A DNA stretch of 43,027 nucleotides from a virus: the IMG/VR virus record IMGVR_UViG_3300020202_000130, positions 1 to 43,027 of that record; one strand, written 5' to 3'. This document shows, in pieces, positions 28,172 to 37,837 of the stretch. The position numbers and the translations under genes were made by a program. Below the pieces are notes generated by a model, which saw nothing but the letters and a program-made list of their open reading frames with translations, did no database searches and was not told the DNA's origin. Numbering within the stretch: the stretch's first letter is position 1; every line of letters starts with the position of its first letter.

Positions 28172-29667
28172 TGCTCTACCCGCTGAAGGGTTTCATGCCT
28201 GATGCCGACCCTTCTAAGCCTGGAGTAGTCACCGCCTGCTCTGCGAGGTATCCGACCACTAAGGGCATGAAGGCCGCTCCTTCGGCTGTGTCGGTGGGGT
28301 TGCCTGCTCTTGCTGCTGCGTGTATCGGTGCGGCCACGTTGACGACGCTGAACGGTACGGTGCGGTTCGTTGCCGGGACGACTTCAAATCTCTACCTTGC
28401 CAATAGCTCGACGTGGGAAACGGTAACGCGGGTTTCGGGGGCTTATAACGCTTCCTCAGACCAACGCTGGCGCTTCGCTCAGTTCGGTGATGTAAGCCTT
28501 GCAACGCAAAAGGGCGACATCCTGCAATTCCTCTCCTCGGGTACGGACTTCGCCAACGTCGGGGCTTCTGTACCGAAGGCCGCGATTGTCGAGACCGTCA
28601 ATCAGTTCGTGTTCATTGCGGACACGAACGACCAGGGGAACCTGCTGGGCGGTGGTGCGGGAGCCGATGAGCCTGATAGATGGTGGTGTAGTGCTCAAGG
28701 CGATTACACCGATTGGACGCCTGCGGCTTCTACGCAATGCACTTCCGACAGGCTGATTTCTTCGCCAGGAGCTATTCGGGCGATGCGCCGGCTTGGCGAT
28801 GGGCTGGTGATCTACAAGGAACGGGCCATGTACCTGTTCCTGTACGTCGGGCCTCCTGTTGTATGGCAACCGCAGGAAGTATCTGCCGCTGTGGGTGCGC
28901 AGTCGCAGGAAGCGGTGGTTCCTATCGTTCTCCCCGGCGGGGGTCCAGCCCATGTGTTCATGGGGGCGGACAACTTCTACCTGTACGACGGATCGAGGCC
29001 GATCCCTATTGGGGATCAGTTGAAGGACTGGTTCTTTGCGAGGCTGAACACCGATTTTGCTTATCTGTCGGTGGGGGTGCATGACCCGGTTAATTCGCTC
29101 GTTTACTTCTTCTACCCGAGCACGTCGAGCTCTACCGGAGCTTTGGATAGCTGCGTCGTTTACAACTACCGTGTAAACGAATGGGGGATTGACGACCGCT
29201 CTGCGGAGATGGCGTCAACCTACCTGCAGAACGGGTTGACGTATGCGCAGTTGGAGGCTGCGTATGCAACTTACGCGGCCCTGCCTTCTATTTCCTACGG
29301 CTCGCCGTTCTGGTTCGCGGGGAAATTAGTACCAGCATTCTTCAACACGTCGCACGTAGCGCAGACGTTGACCGGGACTCCTGGGGATTCGAGCTACACG
29401 ACCGGGGACATTGGGATAGATGGGCGTGTTTCTCTGCTTACCCGCGTTCGTCCTCGTGCCCTTACCAAGCCGACGACTTCGCAGCTTACGCCGATGTATC
29501 GGGATTCCCTCGGGGATTCGCTAACTAACGACACGACGGTAACGCTTGCGAATAACAGGTTCGATGTTCTTCGCTCTGCAAGGTGGCACCGGCTGAAGGT
29601 GGACGACAACGGGAGTTCTGAGACCTCGGCCTTAGACCTAGAGATGCAGGATGACGGCACCGACTAG
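28171..29667 (+). CDS. Tail accessory/stabilisation protein, P22 gp10-like
   Basis: The 498-residue product is beta-rich with repeated propeller-like units (FVAGTTSNLYLANSSTWETV, RWRFAQFGDVSLATQ, HVFMGADNFYLYDGSRPIPI, VYNYRVNEWGI). This matches the P22 gp10 family of tail-hub proteins that seal the connector and hold tail spikes. Order adaptor then gp10-like is as in P22. Confidence 0.83.
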   Translation: MLYPLKGFMPDADPSKPGVVTACSARYPTTKGMKAAPSAVSVGLPALAAACIGAATLTTLNGTVRFVAGTTSNLYLANSSTWETVTRVSGAYNASSDQRWRFAQFGDVSLATQKGDILQFLSSGTDFANVGASVPKAAIVETVNQFVFIADTNDQGNLLGGGAGADEPDRWWCSAQGDYTDWTPAASTQCTSDRLISSPGAIRAMRRLGDGLVIYKERAMYLFLYVGPPVVWQPQEVSAAVGAQSQEAVVPIVLPGGGPAHVFMGADNFYLYDGSRPIPIGDQLKDWFFARLNTDFAYLSVGVHDPVNSLVYFFYPSTSSSTGALDSCVVYNYRVNEWGIDDRSAEMASTYLQNGLTYAQLEAAYATYAALPSISYGSPFWFAGKLVPAFFNTSHVAQTLTGTPGDSSYTTGDIGIDGRVSLLTRVRPRALTKPTTSQLTPMYRDSLGDSLTNDTTVTLANNRFDVLRSARWHRLKVDDNGSSETSALDLEMQDDGTD

Positions 29668-30028
29668 GACCGCATTAGCGCAGCAGACGCCTGTTCAGTA
29701 CGCGGCGCAGGTATTTGCGAGGCTGCTGCGGACAATCGACTTGGAGTTTGCGCGGCTTACGCAGTTCACCGCCACGGTGACGTGGAATCCGGCGTCGATA
29801 GCCGATGGTGACAACGCCACTACGACGGTAACGGTAACTGGCGTAAGGGCTGGGATCAGGGCGCATGTTCGTGTTTTCCCTCCGTACAGCCTTCAGGGGT
29901 TGATTGCTGGTGGGTATGTATCGGCTGACGACACCGTAACGATTTGCCTCAACAACAACACAGGTGGAGCGGTGGATCTTGGCTCCGGCGTGTGGGGTGT
30001 CGCAGTAGAAAACTTCGTTTTCACCTAG
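29651..30028 (+). CDS. Small beta-rich virion protein (125 aa)
   Basis: After a helical N-terminus (YAAQVFARLLRTIDLEFARL) a beta-sandwich follows with TATVTWNPASIADGDNATTT, PPYSLQGLIAGGYVSADDTV and CLNNNTGGAVDL. This C-terminal pattern is common in small phage structural or tail proteins. It overlaps the upstream gene by 17 bases. Probably a virion component. Confidence 0.7.
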   Translation: MTAPTRTALAQQTPVQYAAQVFARLLRTIDLEFARLTQFTATVTWNPASIADGDNATTTVTVTGVRAGIRAHVRVFPPYSLQGLIAGGYVSADDTVTICLNNNTGGAVDLGSGVWGVAVENFVFT

Positions 30029-30035
30029 GGGATTA

Positions 30036-31541
30036 ATGCCGCTTCCAGTTCAGCTTATTCAACAAATGATCCGGTCAAACCCGGAGCTAATGCGAGATGG
30101 GCTTTTCTACCAGCCTGTTTCCGTTGAAGGCGGCACGCAGGCGAGGCAGGCATACGACCCGAATACGGGCATGGAGGTAGGAGGCCCGCAGCACGCTTGG
30201 CATAACGCTTCCATGGGTTGGGATGGAGTGTCGTTTGCGGCCCCGAATCAGGCCGGAAATGTTCAGTGGGGCGAAGCCTCTCCTGGGTCTGGCTGGGCGA
30301 AGATGAATCAGGCCAGCGACTTCCTGACTCCTAGCGACATCGCAATCATAGGGAGCATGGCGGCGGTGCCGTTCGGTGTCGGCGCTCTTACCGGCGCTGC
30401 AGGCATGGCTGGCGGTACTTACGGCGGGCTCGCTGGATTCGAGGCTGGAGCTGCTGGGGCTGGCGTGGGTGGTGCGCAAGCCTCCGCCCCCGGAAGCTTC
30501 TGGGACGGCGCTACAGCAAGTGCTGGAGTTTCGGATGTTGGTAGCGGCGGGTGGACTTCCTTTAATGCGACGCCAGACCCCAGCCAGTTTGGCGCAAATT
30601 GGGGAAGCACCGTAGATGTAACGGGACAACTCCCGCTCAACTCTTTCCCCGGCCAATCCTTTTCTATGGCGGGCCTCGGAGCTTCTCTCGGCTTGGGCGC
30701 TGCTGGCGCTGCGGCTGGTAGTGGAGCCGGTAGCGCTGCTGGAAGCGCCGCAGGTAGCTTTCTAGGCGGTGCTGGTAATGCACTACTAGGCGCTGGTATT
30801 GGCGCTGGCCTTGGCATGCTCGGCGGAGGCTCCAAGCCTGCTGGGACGATTACGACCGTCCAAGACGTGCCGGAATGGCTTAAGCCGTACATCACGGAGA
30901 ACATCGACAAAGCCAGAGGAACACGCGATCAGCTGCTCATGCAGAACCAAGGTGCTCTCGATACCTCCGAGAACGCGCTTTCCGCCTTTGCTCGCGGCGA
31001 CAGCCTGAACGCCAATCCTGCCTTGGGGCTTCTCCAAGGCACGGCCAGCGGTTCCTACCTCAATTCCAATCCGTACCTCGACGCCATGTACGCCAAGGCC
31101 GCAAGAGGCGTGACGGATACTTACCTCAACACCACTCAACCGAGGACTGACGCGATCTTCAATGGCCCTGGGACGATGGGCGGCAACACTGCTTATCAGC
31201 AGATGGTGGCGAGGAACCAATACGGGCTTGGTGAAAACCTTGGGAATCTAGCAACGAGCATCTACGGCGGGAACTACGCCCAAGAGCGTCAGAATCAGCT
31301 CGGCGCACAGCAGTCCATCGGAAACCTGTTCTCGACCGGACAACAGCAGCAGCTCGCGGCGGCAGGGGCGTTGCCTGGTGTTGCAAGTGCGCGGACTCAG
31401 AATGCAATGTCCCCGTACACGCAATACAACAGCCTCTTCCCGAATATTTCGCAGACTTCACAGCCGTTTTTCGAGAACAAGATAGGCAATCTATTCGGCG
31501 GGGCTCTTGGTGGTGCGGCTCTTGGGAGGCTCTTTAGCTAA
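30036..31541 (+). CDS. Internal virion/ejection protein 1, glycine-zipper type
   Basis: The 501-residue product is Gly/Ala-rich. It has a hydrophobic region near residues 105-150 and a repetitive Gly/Ala-zipper stretch around 205-270 (GAGSAAGSAAGSFLGGAGNA...) able to insert into membranes. The C-half is helical and Gln/Asn-rich. With the next two genes it forms the set of three internal proteins that podoviruses eject ahead of DNA to bridge the envelope. Assignment rests on size, position and composition. Confidence 0.65.
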   Translation: MPLPVQLIQQMIRSNPELMRDGLFYQPVSVEGGTQARQAYDPNTGMEVGGPQHAWHNASMGWDGVSFAAPNQAGNVQWGEASPGSGWAKMNQASDFLTPSDIAIIGSMAAVPFGVGALTGAAGMAGGTYGGLAGFEAGAAGAGVGGAQASAPGSFWDGATASAGVSDVGSGGWTSFNATPDPSQFGANWGSTVDVTGQLPLNSFPGQSFSMAGLGASLGLGAAGAAAGSGAGSAAGSAAGSFLGGAGNALLGAGIGAGLGMLGGGSKPAGTITTVQDVPEWLKPYITENIDKARGTRDQLLMQNQGALDTSENALSAFARGDSLNANPALGLLQGTASGSYLNSNPYLDAMYAKAARGVTDTYLNTTQPRTDAIFNGPGTMGGNTAYQQMVARNQYGLGENLGNLATSIYGGNYAQERQNQLGAQQSIGNLFSTGQQQQLAAAGALPGVASARTQNAMSPYTQYNSLFPNISQTSQPFFENKIGNLFGGALGGAALGRLFS

Positions 31542-32902
31542 TGCTCGGCATCGATCCGCTTACCCAAGCTTTACTCGCGGCCAGTGGTGGGATGCTGGCT
31601 TCGTCCGGTCCATCGCTTGTACCGCAGTCGTTCGGGAGTGCGGCAGGCAGGGGCATGCTGACCGGGCTAAATGCCTACAACGACGCGCGGATCGTCAACC
31701 AGAAAGAAGCGCTCGGCAACCTGCACATGCAGGGGATGCAGCAGAGTCTAGAGGACGCGAAGCGTTCTAGGGCGGCTATCGAAGCGTTCGCGGCTCAACT
31801 TCCTGCAGATCAGCGTGGTTTATTCCTGGCCAATCCTCAGGCGTACATCAAAAGCGCGACGGAAACGCGTGCGGTCTCTCCTGGGCAATCTCTCGTCCGT
31901 GGGAATACTCCGATCTATACGGCTCCGCCGAATCTTCAGCCGGTGGACACTGGCAGCGGCATCATGCCGTGGAACCCGCAGACAGGCGCGGCAGGCGCGG
32001 CGGTTATCCCAAAGACCATGACGCCGGGAGAGAGTGCGCGTCACGATTGGGACCGCTTCACGTTCAACAACCTTTCTGCGCAGCAGCGCGGGGCCTTTGA
32101 TCGTCAGGACCGCGATTTCAATCAAATGTCACTTGCTCAACGTGTCGCGGCTGGTCAGCGCGATACAGAGCTTGGCATGCAGGGACTTAACACCTACTAC
32201 AACACCGGCATGTTGCCCGGCGGGCTTCCTACCCTATCCTCGATTCAGGGCCGACAGCAAACGCCGCCGTTCACTGCGGCACCGAGTGCTGCGCCTATGG
32301 CTTCAATTTCCATGCCGGTGTCGAATGTCCCACCGTTCCCGCAGCCAGCCACTAACAGTGCAGGACTCCCACTCTCCCCGAAGATGATTCAGGAAGTCGC
32401 GGCCTCCGCTGCCAAGCAGAAGGCGGAGGCCGAGGGGAAGCGAGAGTTCAACATGAGCGGCCTTACCGATGCGATCACCAAGGCCGAAACCATCCTGAAA
32501 GGTGGGTCGCGTCAGGATCTCGGCGGTAAGAGGGGCCAAGCTCCCACTGGCAGCGGTATCGGTGCCGGCGCTGATTGGGTGGCGTCTCTGTTCGGCTATG
32601 CCCCTCCGGGTGCTGCGGAGGCCGCGCAGCTCAAGACCATCGCCGGCGTACTGGTGGCGAAGATGCCGCGCATGGAAGGCCCGCAGTCCGACCGCGACGC
32701 CCAGCTCTACCGCGAGGCCGCTGGTGACATTGGCGATGCCTCTAAGCCTACTGCTATAAGGCTTGCAGCGCTTAAGACAGTGCGTGAGTTGCATGGCAAG
32801 TATGACAAAAGCGCTCCCAATGCTGCGCCCGGTGTGCCTCCCGGCATTGATCCCAAGGTTTGGGAGCGGATGACCCCGCAAGAAAGAGCGCTGTGGAACT
32901 AA
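31541..32902 (+). CDS. Internal virion/ejection protein 2
   Basis: A 453-residue product with an N-terminal hydrophobic segment (LLAASGGMLASSGPSLV), long Gln-rich helices, a Pro-rich middle and a helical C-third. It ends in PQERALW, the short motif near the C-terminus of many internal virion proteins. No enzymatic motif (no transglycosylase Glu) was found. Start overlaps the previous stop. Confidence 0.6.
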   Translation: MLGIDPLTQALLAASGGMLASSGPSLVPQSFGSAAGRGMLTGLNAYNDARIVNQKEALGNLHMQGMQQSLEDAKRSRAAIEAFAAQLPADQRGLFLANPQAYIKSATETRAVSPGQSLVRGNTPIYTAPPNLQPVDTGSGIMPWNPQTGAAGAAVIPKTMTPGESARHDWDRFTFNNLSAQQRGAFDRQDRDFNQMSLAQRVAAGQRDTELGMQGLNTYYNTGMLPGGLPTLSSIQGRQQTPPFTAAPSAAPMASISMPVSNVPPFPQPATNSAGLPLSPKMIQEVAASAAKQKAEAEGKREFNMSGLTDAITKAETILKGGSRQDLGGKRGQAPTGSGIGAGADWVASLFGYAPPGAAEAAQLKTIAGVLVAKMPRMEGPQSDRDAQLYREAAGDIGDASKPTAIRLAALKTVRELHGKYDKSAPNAAPGVPPGIDPKVWERMTPQERALWN

Positions 32903-34995
32903 CCCTTGAGCAGAAGCGGGCTATAGCGCTTGCGTCTGCTCGCATGAGGATGGAGGAGGAAGCCGAGTCTCCCAAGGTACCGGCTACCCTGTCTCAGAAG
33001 GTTCAAGCCGGCGTCCCGATGCGGATTGTCCAAGGGCTGCGTGACCCTATCGACGCTGGGGCTCAAGTCCTCGCCAATGCATCGCCAAACTGGCTTACGT
33101 CCGCTCTGGACTACCTGCCGGCCAAGATGCGGAACAGCGATAGCCCGCTCCTCCAGACCATCGGCGACAGGTTCTTTGCCGACCCTCGCGGCGAGGCGGT
33201 GAATAAGCAGCTTGCCGACACCGAGACGCAGTATCAGGCAGCGCGTCAAGCCACCGCGCCTAAAGGCCAAGAACCAGGCTTCGATGCCGCCCGACTGACG
33301 GGCAACGTTCTGAGCCCTGTAAACGCCGCAGGAGCGCGTTTCATCCCTGCCAAGGCGATGACCACCGCACCGCGCATGGCGGCCACAGGGAGCGTTCTAG
33401 GGGCTTCTGGCGGGCTTGTAACCCCGGTGCTGGATCAGGAGGGGCAGGAGAATTTCGGAGCGTCTAAGGCGGCTCAAATCGGCCTGGGGGCCGTTACTGG
33501 AGCGGTAGCCACTCCGGTTCTCGGAAAGGTCATGGAAGCCGCAGCCCCCCATGTTTCGAGGGCGCTGGACAAGTTCAGCGGTAGGGCTGAACTACGTGCT
33601 GCGCAGGCTTCGCTCGAAACGGACAACATCCTCCGCCAAGCCCTTGCGGATGTCGGGCAGAGGATAGAGGACATCCCGAAGGAGCAGATGGCGGCGCTTC
33701 GTCAGCAGGTAAACGAAGCCCTCAAGAGCGGCAAGCAACTTGACGCTGCGGCCATCATGCGCAAGCAGGATTTTGAAGCGCTCGGGATAGAGGGGACGCT
33801 AGGCCAGATCACCAGAGACCCGGCGCAGTTCGCAAGGGAGAGAAACCTTCGCGGCGTTGCCGGGGTGGGCGATCCGCTGATGAACCGCTTTGACGCTCAG
33901 AACAAGGTGCTTCAGGAGCGTATTGGTGGTTTTGCCCAAGGCGCATCGGACAGGGTGACGGCTGGAGAGAGGATCAGCGCAGCCCTGCAAACCGTAGACA
34001 AGGGCCTGAAAAACACCGTAGACGACGCTTACGGAGCCGCTAGGGACCACGTAGGCCGCGCTGCCCCTATGGATCATGTCGCCTTCGCCAATGCGGCAAA
34101 CAGGGCGCTCGATGAGTCCATGCTCGGCATCTACCTGCCGACCGAGGCCCGCAGCTACCTGAATGGCATTGCTGAGGGGAAGATCCCGTTCAACGTCAAC
34201 ACAGCCGTTCAGATCGATCAGGTTCTATCCTCTGCTCAACGTGCTGCCGGCCAAAGCCCACAGGCTCTTGCTATCGGGAAAGTCCGCGACGCGCTGAACA
34301 AAGCGCCCATTGATGACAACGTGGGCGCAGATGCGAAATCCATGTTTGACGCAGCTCGCGGCATGGCGAAGAAGCGCTTTGCGCTCCACGAAGCCATCCC
34401 AGCACTAGAGGCGGCGGCTAACGGCTCGGCGTCTGCTGACGCCTTCGTTCGTAAATTCGTCCTCAACGGCGACGCCAAGGAAGTCAACGCTATGGCGACG
34501 ATGCTGAAGAAGGCTAGTCCTGAAGCCTTCCAAGAAGCTCGCGCGCAGATCGGCGCTCAACTGCAACGGGCTGCGTTCGGGGAGAACATGGCTGGGGACA
34601 AGGTTCTCGCCCCTGAGAGGCTTGCGAAAGCCCTCCGAGACATTGGTCCGCAGAAGCTTAAAGCGTTTTTCGATCAGACCGAAATCGAGACGATGAATCG
34701 GATTGCCAGGGTCGGGGCTTATGCCAACTCCATCCCGAGCGTTGCAACGGTGAACACTTCCAACACGGCTTCGACGTTGGCGAATATTGCGGGTGGTCTG
34801 CCAGGGTTTCCGACCACCGCCGCAGCGGTCAGAGCGATTGCGATGCCGGTGCTAAACCAGCGTGCGGTCGGACGAGCGATTAACGCGCAGGTTCCTGAAA
34901 CGACTGCCCCAGCGTCGCCCGAAGTCATAAGACGCCTGCAACTTCTTGCTGGCGTTGGCGGACTCCTCAGCGGAGGTGCTGTCGCTCCGAGGTAG
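32893..34995 (+). CDS. Internal virion/ejection protein 3
   Basis: GTG at 32893 overlaps the previous stop by ten bases and is preferred over an upstream start in the previous gene. The 700-residue product is mainly helical. It has a Gly/Ala hydrophobic stretch near residues 165-215 (AATGSVLGASGGLVTPVL, IGLGAVTGAVATPVLG) that could cross a membrane, followed by coiled coils. A catalytic domain was not recognised. Likely the largest of the proteins injected with the genome. Confidence 0.62.
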   Translation: MELTLEQKRAIALASARMRMEEEAESPKVPATLSQKVQAGVPMRIVQGLRDPIDAGAQVLANASPNWLTSALDYLPAKMRNSDSPLLQTIGDRFFADPRGEAVNKQLADTETQYQAARQATAPKGQEPGFDAARLTGNVLSPVNAAGARFIPAKAMTTAPRMAATGSVLGASGGLVTPVLDQEGQENFGASKAAQIGLGAVTGAVATPVLGKVMEAAAPHVSRALDKFSGRAELRAAQASLETDNILRQALADVGQRIEDIPKEQMAALRQQVNEALKSGKQLDAAAIMRKQDFEALGIEGTLGQITRDPAQFARERNLRGVAGVGDPLMNRFDAQNKVLQERIGGFAQGASDRVTAGERISAALQTVDKGLKNTVDDAYGAARDHVGRAAPMDHVAFANAANRALDESMLGIYLPTEARSYLNGIAEGKIPFNVNTAVQIDQVLSSAQRAAGQSPQALAIGKVRDALNKAPIDDNVGADAKSMFDAARGMAKKRFALHEAIPALEAAANGSASADAFVRKFVLNGDAKEVNAMATMLKKASPEAFQEARAQIGAQLQRAAFGENMAGDKVLAPERLAKALRDIGPQKLKAFFDQTEIETMNRIARVGAYANSIPSVATVNTSNTASTLANIAGGLPGFPTTAAAVRAIAMPVLNQRAVGRAINAQVPETTAPASPEVIRRLQLLAGVGGLLSGGAVAPR

Positions 34996-35112
34996 CAGGT
35001 AGAAGTAAAGAAGCATCCCGAGGGCCGGGGCTAGCGGTTGCCACCACTCCATCGGCTCAGATTACCACACCACCATGTAACTAGACCGTCGTGAGACGGA
35101 CTGTAAGGACTA
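34996..35112. other. Short intergenic gap before tail-fibre gene
   Basis: 117 bases with a small inverted repeat CCGTC/GACGG (loop GTGA) shortly before the tail-fibre start. It may be a weak processing or terminator structure; there is no T run. A leftward frame starting at 35052 is noted separately as rejected. Confidence 0.4.
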
Positions 35113-35997
35113 ATGGCAAACATCAGTACGGACCTAAACACTTGGTCTCAGACCGCAGCCTCCAACCAGCCCGACTCCGGGGATGCGGCGACTCTCCAGG
35201 CTGACCTACAGGCTCTCCAGGCTGCGGTAGCCATCGCCCTCAGCGGTTCCTTCCGCATGTTCATTTCTGGTCTGACCTACGCCAACAACGCCAGCGATGC
35301 GACGAACGACATAGATATCGCCGTGGGCTCCTGCAGGGATTCCACCAACGTCAGGAACCTAGTTCTTGCTTCAGCGATCACCAAGCGTCTGGATGCAGCT
35401 TGGGCGGTGGGCACGAATCAGGGAGGTCTCGATACCGGGGCAATCGGGAACAGCGATTACTACATCTGGCTGATCATGCGCTCCGATACCGGGGTGGTGG
35501 ATGCGCTGTTTTCTCTGTCTCCAACAGCCCCCACCATGCCGAGCAACTACGACTACAAGCGGCTGATCGGCTGGTTCAAGCGGGTGGGCGGGACCATCGT
35601 CGCATTCGAGACATACGAACTGCCGGGCGGTGGTCTCGACTTTCGCTGGGACGCTCCGACCGCAGATGTAAGCCTTGCATCTACTCTCGGCAATGCGCGC
35701 CGCACGGATGCGGTCAAAGTGCCGCTCAACTTCTCGACCTTGGCCGATCTCACTATTCTGATGTACGACGCATCCACCGCGTTTCAGGCGCGTGTTATGT
35801 GTCCGGACGAGACAGATGCAGCGGTTACGTCAGCGAACGCGAACTTCACGTCCTCAACGACGGCAATCGAGGAAACTCGCCAGATGGAAGTGCGCACTAG
35901 CGCCACCGGAACAATCGCTGCTCGGGCCGAGTTTTCGACCGTCGATACCTACACCGTCCGCACATGCGGTTTCAAATGGGCGCGGAGGAATTCATGA
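35113..35997 (+). CDS. Tail fibre / receptor-binding protein (candidate)
   Basis: The 294-residue product has a helical N-terminus (TLQADLQALQAAVAIAL) and then an all-beta region (MFISGLTYANNASDATNDID, DYKRLIGWFKRVGGTIVAFE, TADVSLASTL). N-terminal coiled coil plus beta body, placed after the internal virion genes, is typical of fibre or spike proteins that touch the host surface. It is short for a main fibre, so it may form only the tip or an adaptor. No depolymerase motif was seen. Confidence 0.65.
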   Translation: MANISTDLNTWSQTAASNQPDSGDAATLQADLQALQAAVAIALSGSFRMFISGLTYANNASDATNDIDIAVGSCRDSTNVRNLVLASAITKRLDAAWAVGTNQGGLDTGAIGNSDYYIWLIMRSDTGVVDALFSLSPTAPTMPSNYDYKRLIGWFKRVGGTIVAFETYELPGGGLDFRWDAPTADVSLASTLGNARRTDAVKVPLNFSTLADLTILMYDASTAFQARVMCPDETDAAVTSANANFTSSTTAIEETRQMEVRTSATGTIAARAEFSTVDTYTVRTCGFKWARRNS

Positions 35998-36167
35998 CTT
36001 ACTACGTAGGCCGTAAGCCTGACGGCACGATTTATGGACTGTGGACGGTGAAGCAATCTGAGGGGCAGGAGAGTTTGCCGGCGGATCACGCCGAGGTTGT
36101 CGCGTTCTTCGCGCAGATGAAACTGTTAAGCCCTAAGCGCGTCCTGCCTGATGGGACTATCGGATGA
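35994..36167 (+). CDS. Small fibre-associated hypothetical protein (57 aa)
   Basis: ATGA overlap with the fibre gene. Product MTYYVGRKPDGTIYGLWTVK... is beta-rich N-terminally and helical C-terminally (HAEVVAFFAQMKL). Small genes in this slot often encode fibre chaperones or fibre-like fragments; not proven. Confidence 0.65.
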   Translation: MTYYVGRKPDGTIYGLWTVKQSEGQESLPADHAEVVAFFAQMKLLSPKRVLPDGTIG

Positions 36168-36457
36168 GCGACGAAAAGAAAAAGCCCATCACTGTTGGGA
36201 CGGTGTTGCTCATTGCCGGGGTGATCGGCGGGCCTTTGGCTGTCTACAGCGAGGCTCAAGTGGAAAGGGGCAGCACAAAGGAACGTATCTCCCACATCGA
36301 GACGCGCCAGCAGGAGGACCGCAAGGACACGCGCCAAGCCATTAGCGAAGTCCGCGAGCACGTCAAGATCATTGACCAGAACACCCAGCAGATCCTCCAG
36401 ACCATAAAGGTAATGGAGGCTGAGCAAAGAGCGGAGAGGCGCGAAAGGCGAAAGTGA
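36164..36457 (+). CDS. Membrane-anchored coiled-coil protein
   Basis: The 97-residue product has one N-terminal transmembrane segment (VGTVLLIAGVIGGPLAVY, about residues 11-28). A long charged coiled coil follows (HIETRQQEDRKDTRQAISEV...). The shape is that of an i-spanin or an XhlA-like holin accessory. It sits about 2 kb before the lysozyme gene. No lipoprotein partner is adjacent. Confidence 0.65.
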   Translation: MSDEKKKPITVGTVLLIAGVIGGPLAVYSEAQVERGSTKERISHIETRQQEDRKDTRQAISEVREHVKIIDQNTQQILQTIKVMEAEQRAERRERRK

Positions 36458-36639
36458 GCGACGCGGCCCAGGTCAGGGCGGATGCCAAGATCCTTACGAA
36501 ACTTCTTGGCAGGACGATTGTTGGGGTGTCGCTGGTGCGAGAGGCCGGATGTTTCATGCTCCTGTTGGATGCGGACACGGAGCTATATATACGAGCGAGT
36601 GGGATTGAGTTTGAAGTAGATGCCCCCGAGAAGCACTGA
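36454..36639 (+). CDS. Small hypothetical protein (61 aa)
   Basis: Starts in a GTGA overlap with the coiled-coil gene. Product MSDAAQVRADAKILTKLLG... is a small alpha/beta protein ending in an acidic strand. No family recognised. Confidence 0.6.
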   Translation: MSDAAQVRADAKILTKLLGRTIVGVSLVREAGCFMLLLDADTELYIRASGIEFEVDAPEKH

Positions 36640-36918
36640 ATGAAGCGCCCATTCCAGCACTACCCAATGGTCGAGGTTGTCTGGAACGATGCCTCGGAAT
36701 TGACCAGCGGTTGGTCGGACGAGGTAGTGGAGAAGGACGAGCCCGCCCTTGCGTTGTCGGTCGGGTTCCTCGTCAGGGAAACCAAGGAGCACATCGTAAT
36801 CGCCCAGGACACGGACGAAGCGGGCCATCACAACGGGCGCTCGCAGATTCCAAGGGGCATGGTGAAGTCAATCAAAGTCCTCCGCAAGAAGGACAAGAAA
36901 AAAGATGGCAGCGCTTAA
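36640..36918 (+). CDS. Conserved small phage protein (92 aa), SH3/Sm-like
   Basis: Begins directly after the previous TGA. The product has VEVVWNDASELTSGWSDEV, ALALSVGFLVRETKEHIVIA and IPRGMVKSIKVL, a small beta-barrel seen in many phages without assigned role. The C-terminus is Lys-rich and overlaps the exonuclease gene by 14 bases. Confidence 0.7.
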   Translation: MKRPFQHYPMVEVVWNDASELTSGWSDEVVEKDEPALALSVGFLVRETKEHIVIAQDTDEAGHHNGRSQIPRGMVKSIKVLRKKDKKKDGSA

Positions 36919-37837
36919 GGCTACAGACCAAGACATTATCCGGCTCTGGCCTAAGTTCCCCTCCATCACCGCATTAGCCAGCCATTTCGGCATGGCGCAC
37001 CGAGTCCTTGCAACGCGGGTCGCAAAGCTAAGGGCCGCAGGGCACCCGCTGAATTCCGAAGATTGCAGAAGCCCCCATTTCGTAGCCGGTGACGCGAAGA
37101 TCCTCCTGCTCGATATAGAAACAGCCCCCAACAGGGCCTACGTGTGGGGGATGTGGAAGCAGAACATCAACCCGGAATGGATCGATGCTGCGGGCTACAT
37201 CCTTTGCTGGACCGCTAAATGGCTGGGGGAAGATGGCTCGACCTTCAAGAGACTGAAGGACGAAAACCACAAGTCTCTACTCGGTCCCATTCACAAGATG
37301 CTCGGGGAAGCGAATGCCGTCATCCACTACAACGGCGCGTCCTTCGACATCCCCACGCTCAACAAAGAATTCCTCACGCACGGCTTCACCCCTCCATCTC
37401 CCTACAAGCAGATAGACCTCCTGCTGACGATGCGGGAGAAGTTCCGGTTCCCGTCGAACAAACTCGACTACATCTGCCAAGCGCTGTCCATCGGGGAGAA
37501 ACTGAGACACGAAGGGCCGCAGTTGTGGCTTGACTGCATGGACGACAAGAAAGACGCCTGGGAGAAGATGGAAGCCTACAACCGGCGCGACGTGGAGCTA
37601 CTGGAAAAGCTCTACAAGAAGCTCCTGCCGTGGATCAGGCAGCACCCCAACCGCTCGGCAATGATGGGCATTCCTGCCTGCCCCTCCTGTGGTTCCGAGA
37701 ACTTCAAACGTGACGGTACTTACTTAGCCCAGCAGTTGAAGTACGAGCGTTACAAGTGCGGCGAGTGTGGGACTTGGTTCAGGGGGACGAAGACCATCAA
37801 CCCGAGGAAAGAAATGCGCGTGGCGGCTGCGGCATGA
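36905..37837 (+). CDS. DEDD-family 3'-5' exonuclease with HTH and zinc ribbon
   Basis: The 310-residue product has an N-terminal HTH-like region (SITALASHFGMAHRVLATRV, residues 20-39). An RNase-H-like exonuclease core follows: LLLDIETA with Asp70/Glu72, HYNGASFD with Asp148, and a late YNRRDVELL with Tyr and Asp (DEDDy type, YprB-like RNase_H_2). A C-terminal zinc ribbon is formed by CPSCGSENF...CGECG. It probably trims or surveys DNA (or RNA) ends in a sequence-guided way. Its place among fibre and lysis genes, not replication genes, is unusual. Confidence 0.8.
   Translation: MAALKATDQDIIRLWPKFPSITALASHFGMAHRVLATRVAKLRAAGHPLNSEDCRSPHFVAGDAKILLLDIETAPNRAYVWGMWKQNINPEWIDAAGYILCWTAKWLGEDGSTFKRLKDENHKSLLGPIHKMLGEANAVIHYNGASFDIPTLNKEFLTHGFTPPSPYKQIDLLLTMREKFRFPSNKLDYICQALSIGEKLRHEGPQLWLDCMDDKKDAWEKMEAYNRRDVELLEKLYKKLLPWIRQHPNRSAMMGIPACPSCGSENFKRDGTYLAQQLKYERYKCGECGTWFRGTKTINPRKEMRVAAAA

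Noticed and set aside
34852-35052. Leftward 66-codon frame beginning MEWWQPLAPALGMLLYFYLL
   Set aside because: The first 22 residues look like a membrane peptide, but the rest lies antisense to a long virion gene, there is no ribosome-binding site, and no other leftward gene exists in the late region. Kept only as a remote possibility.
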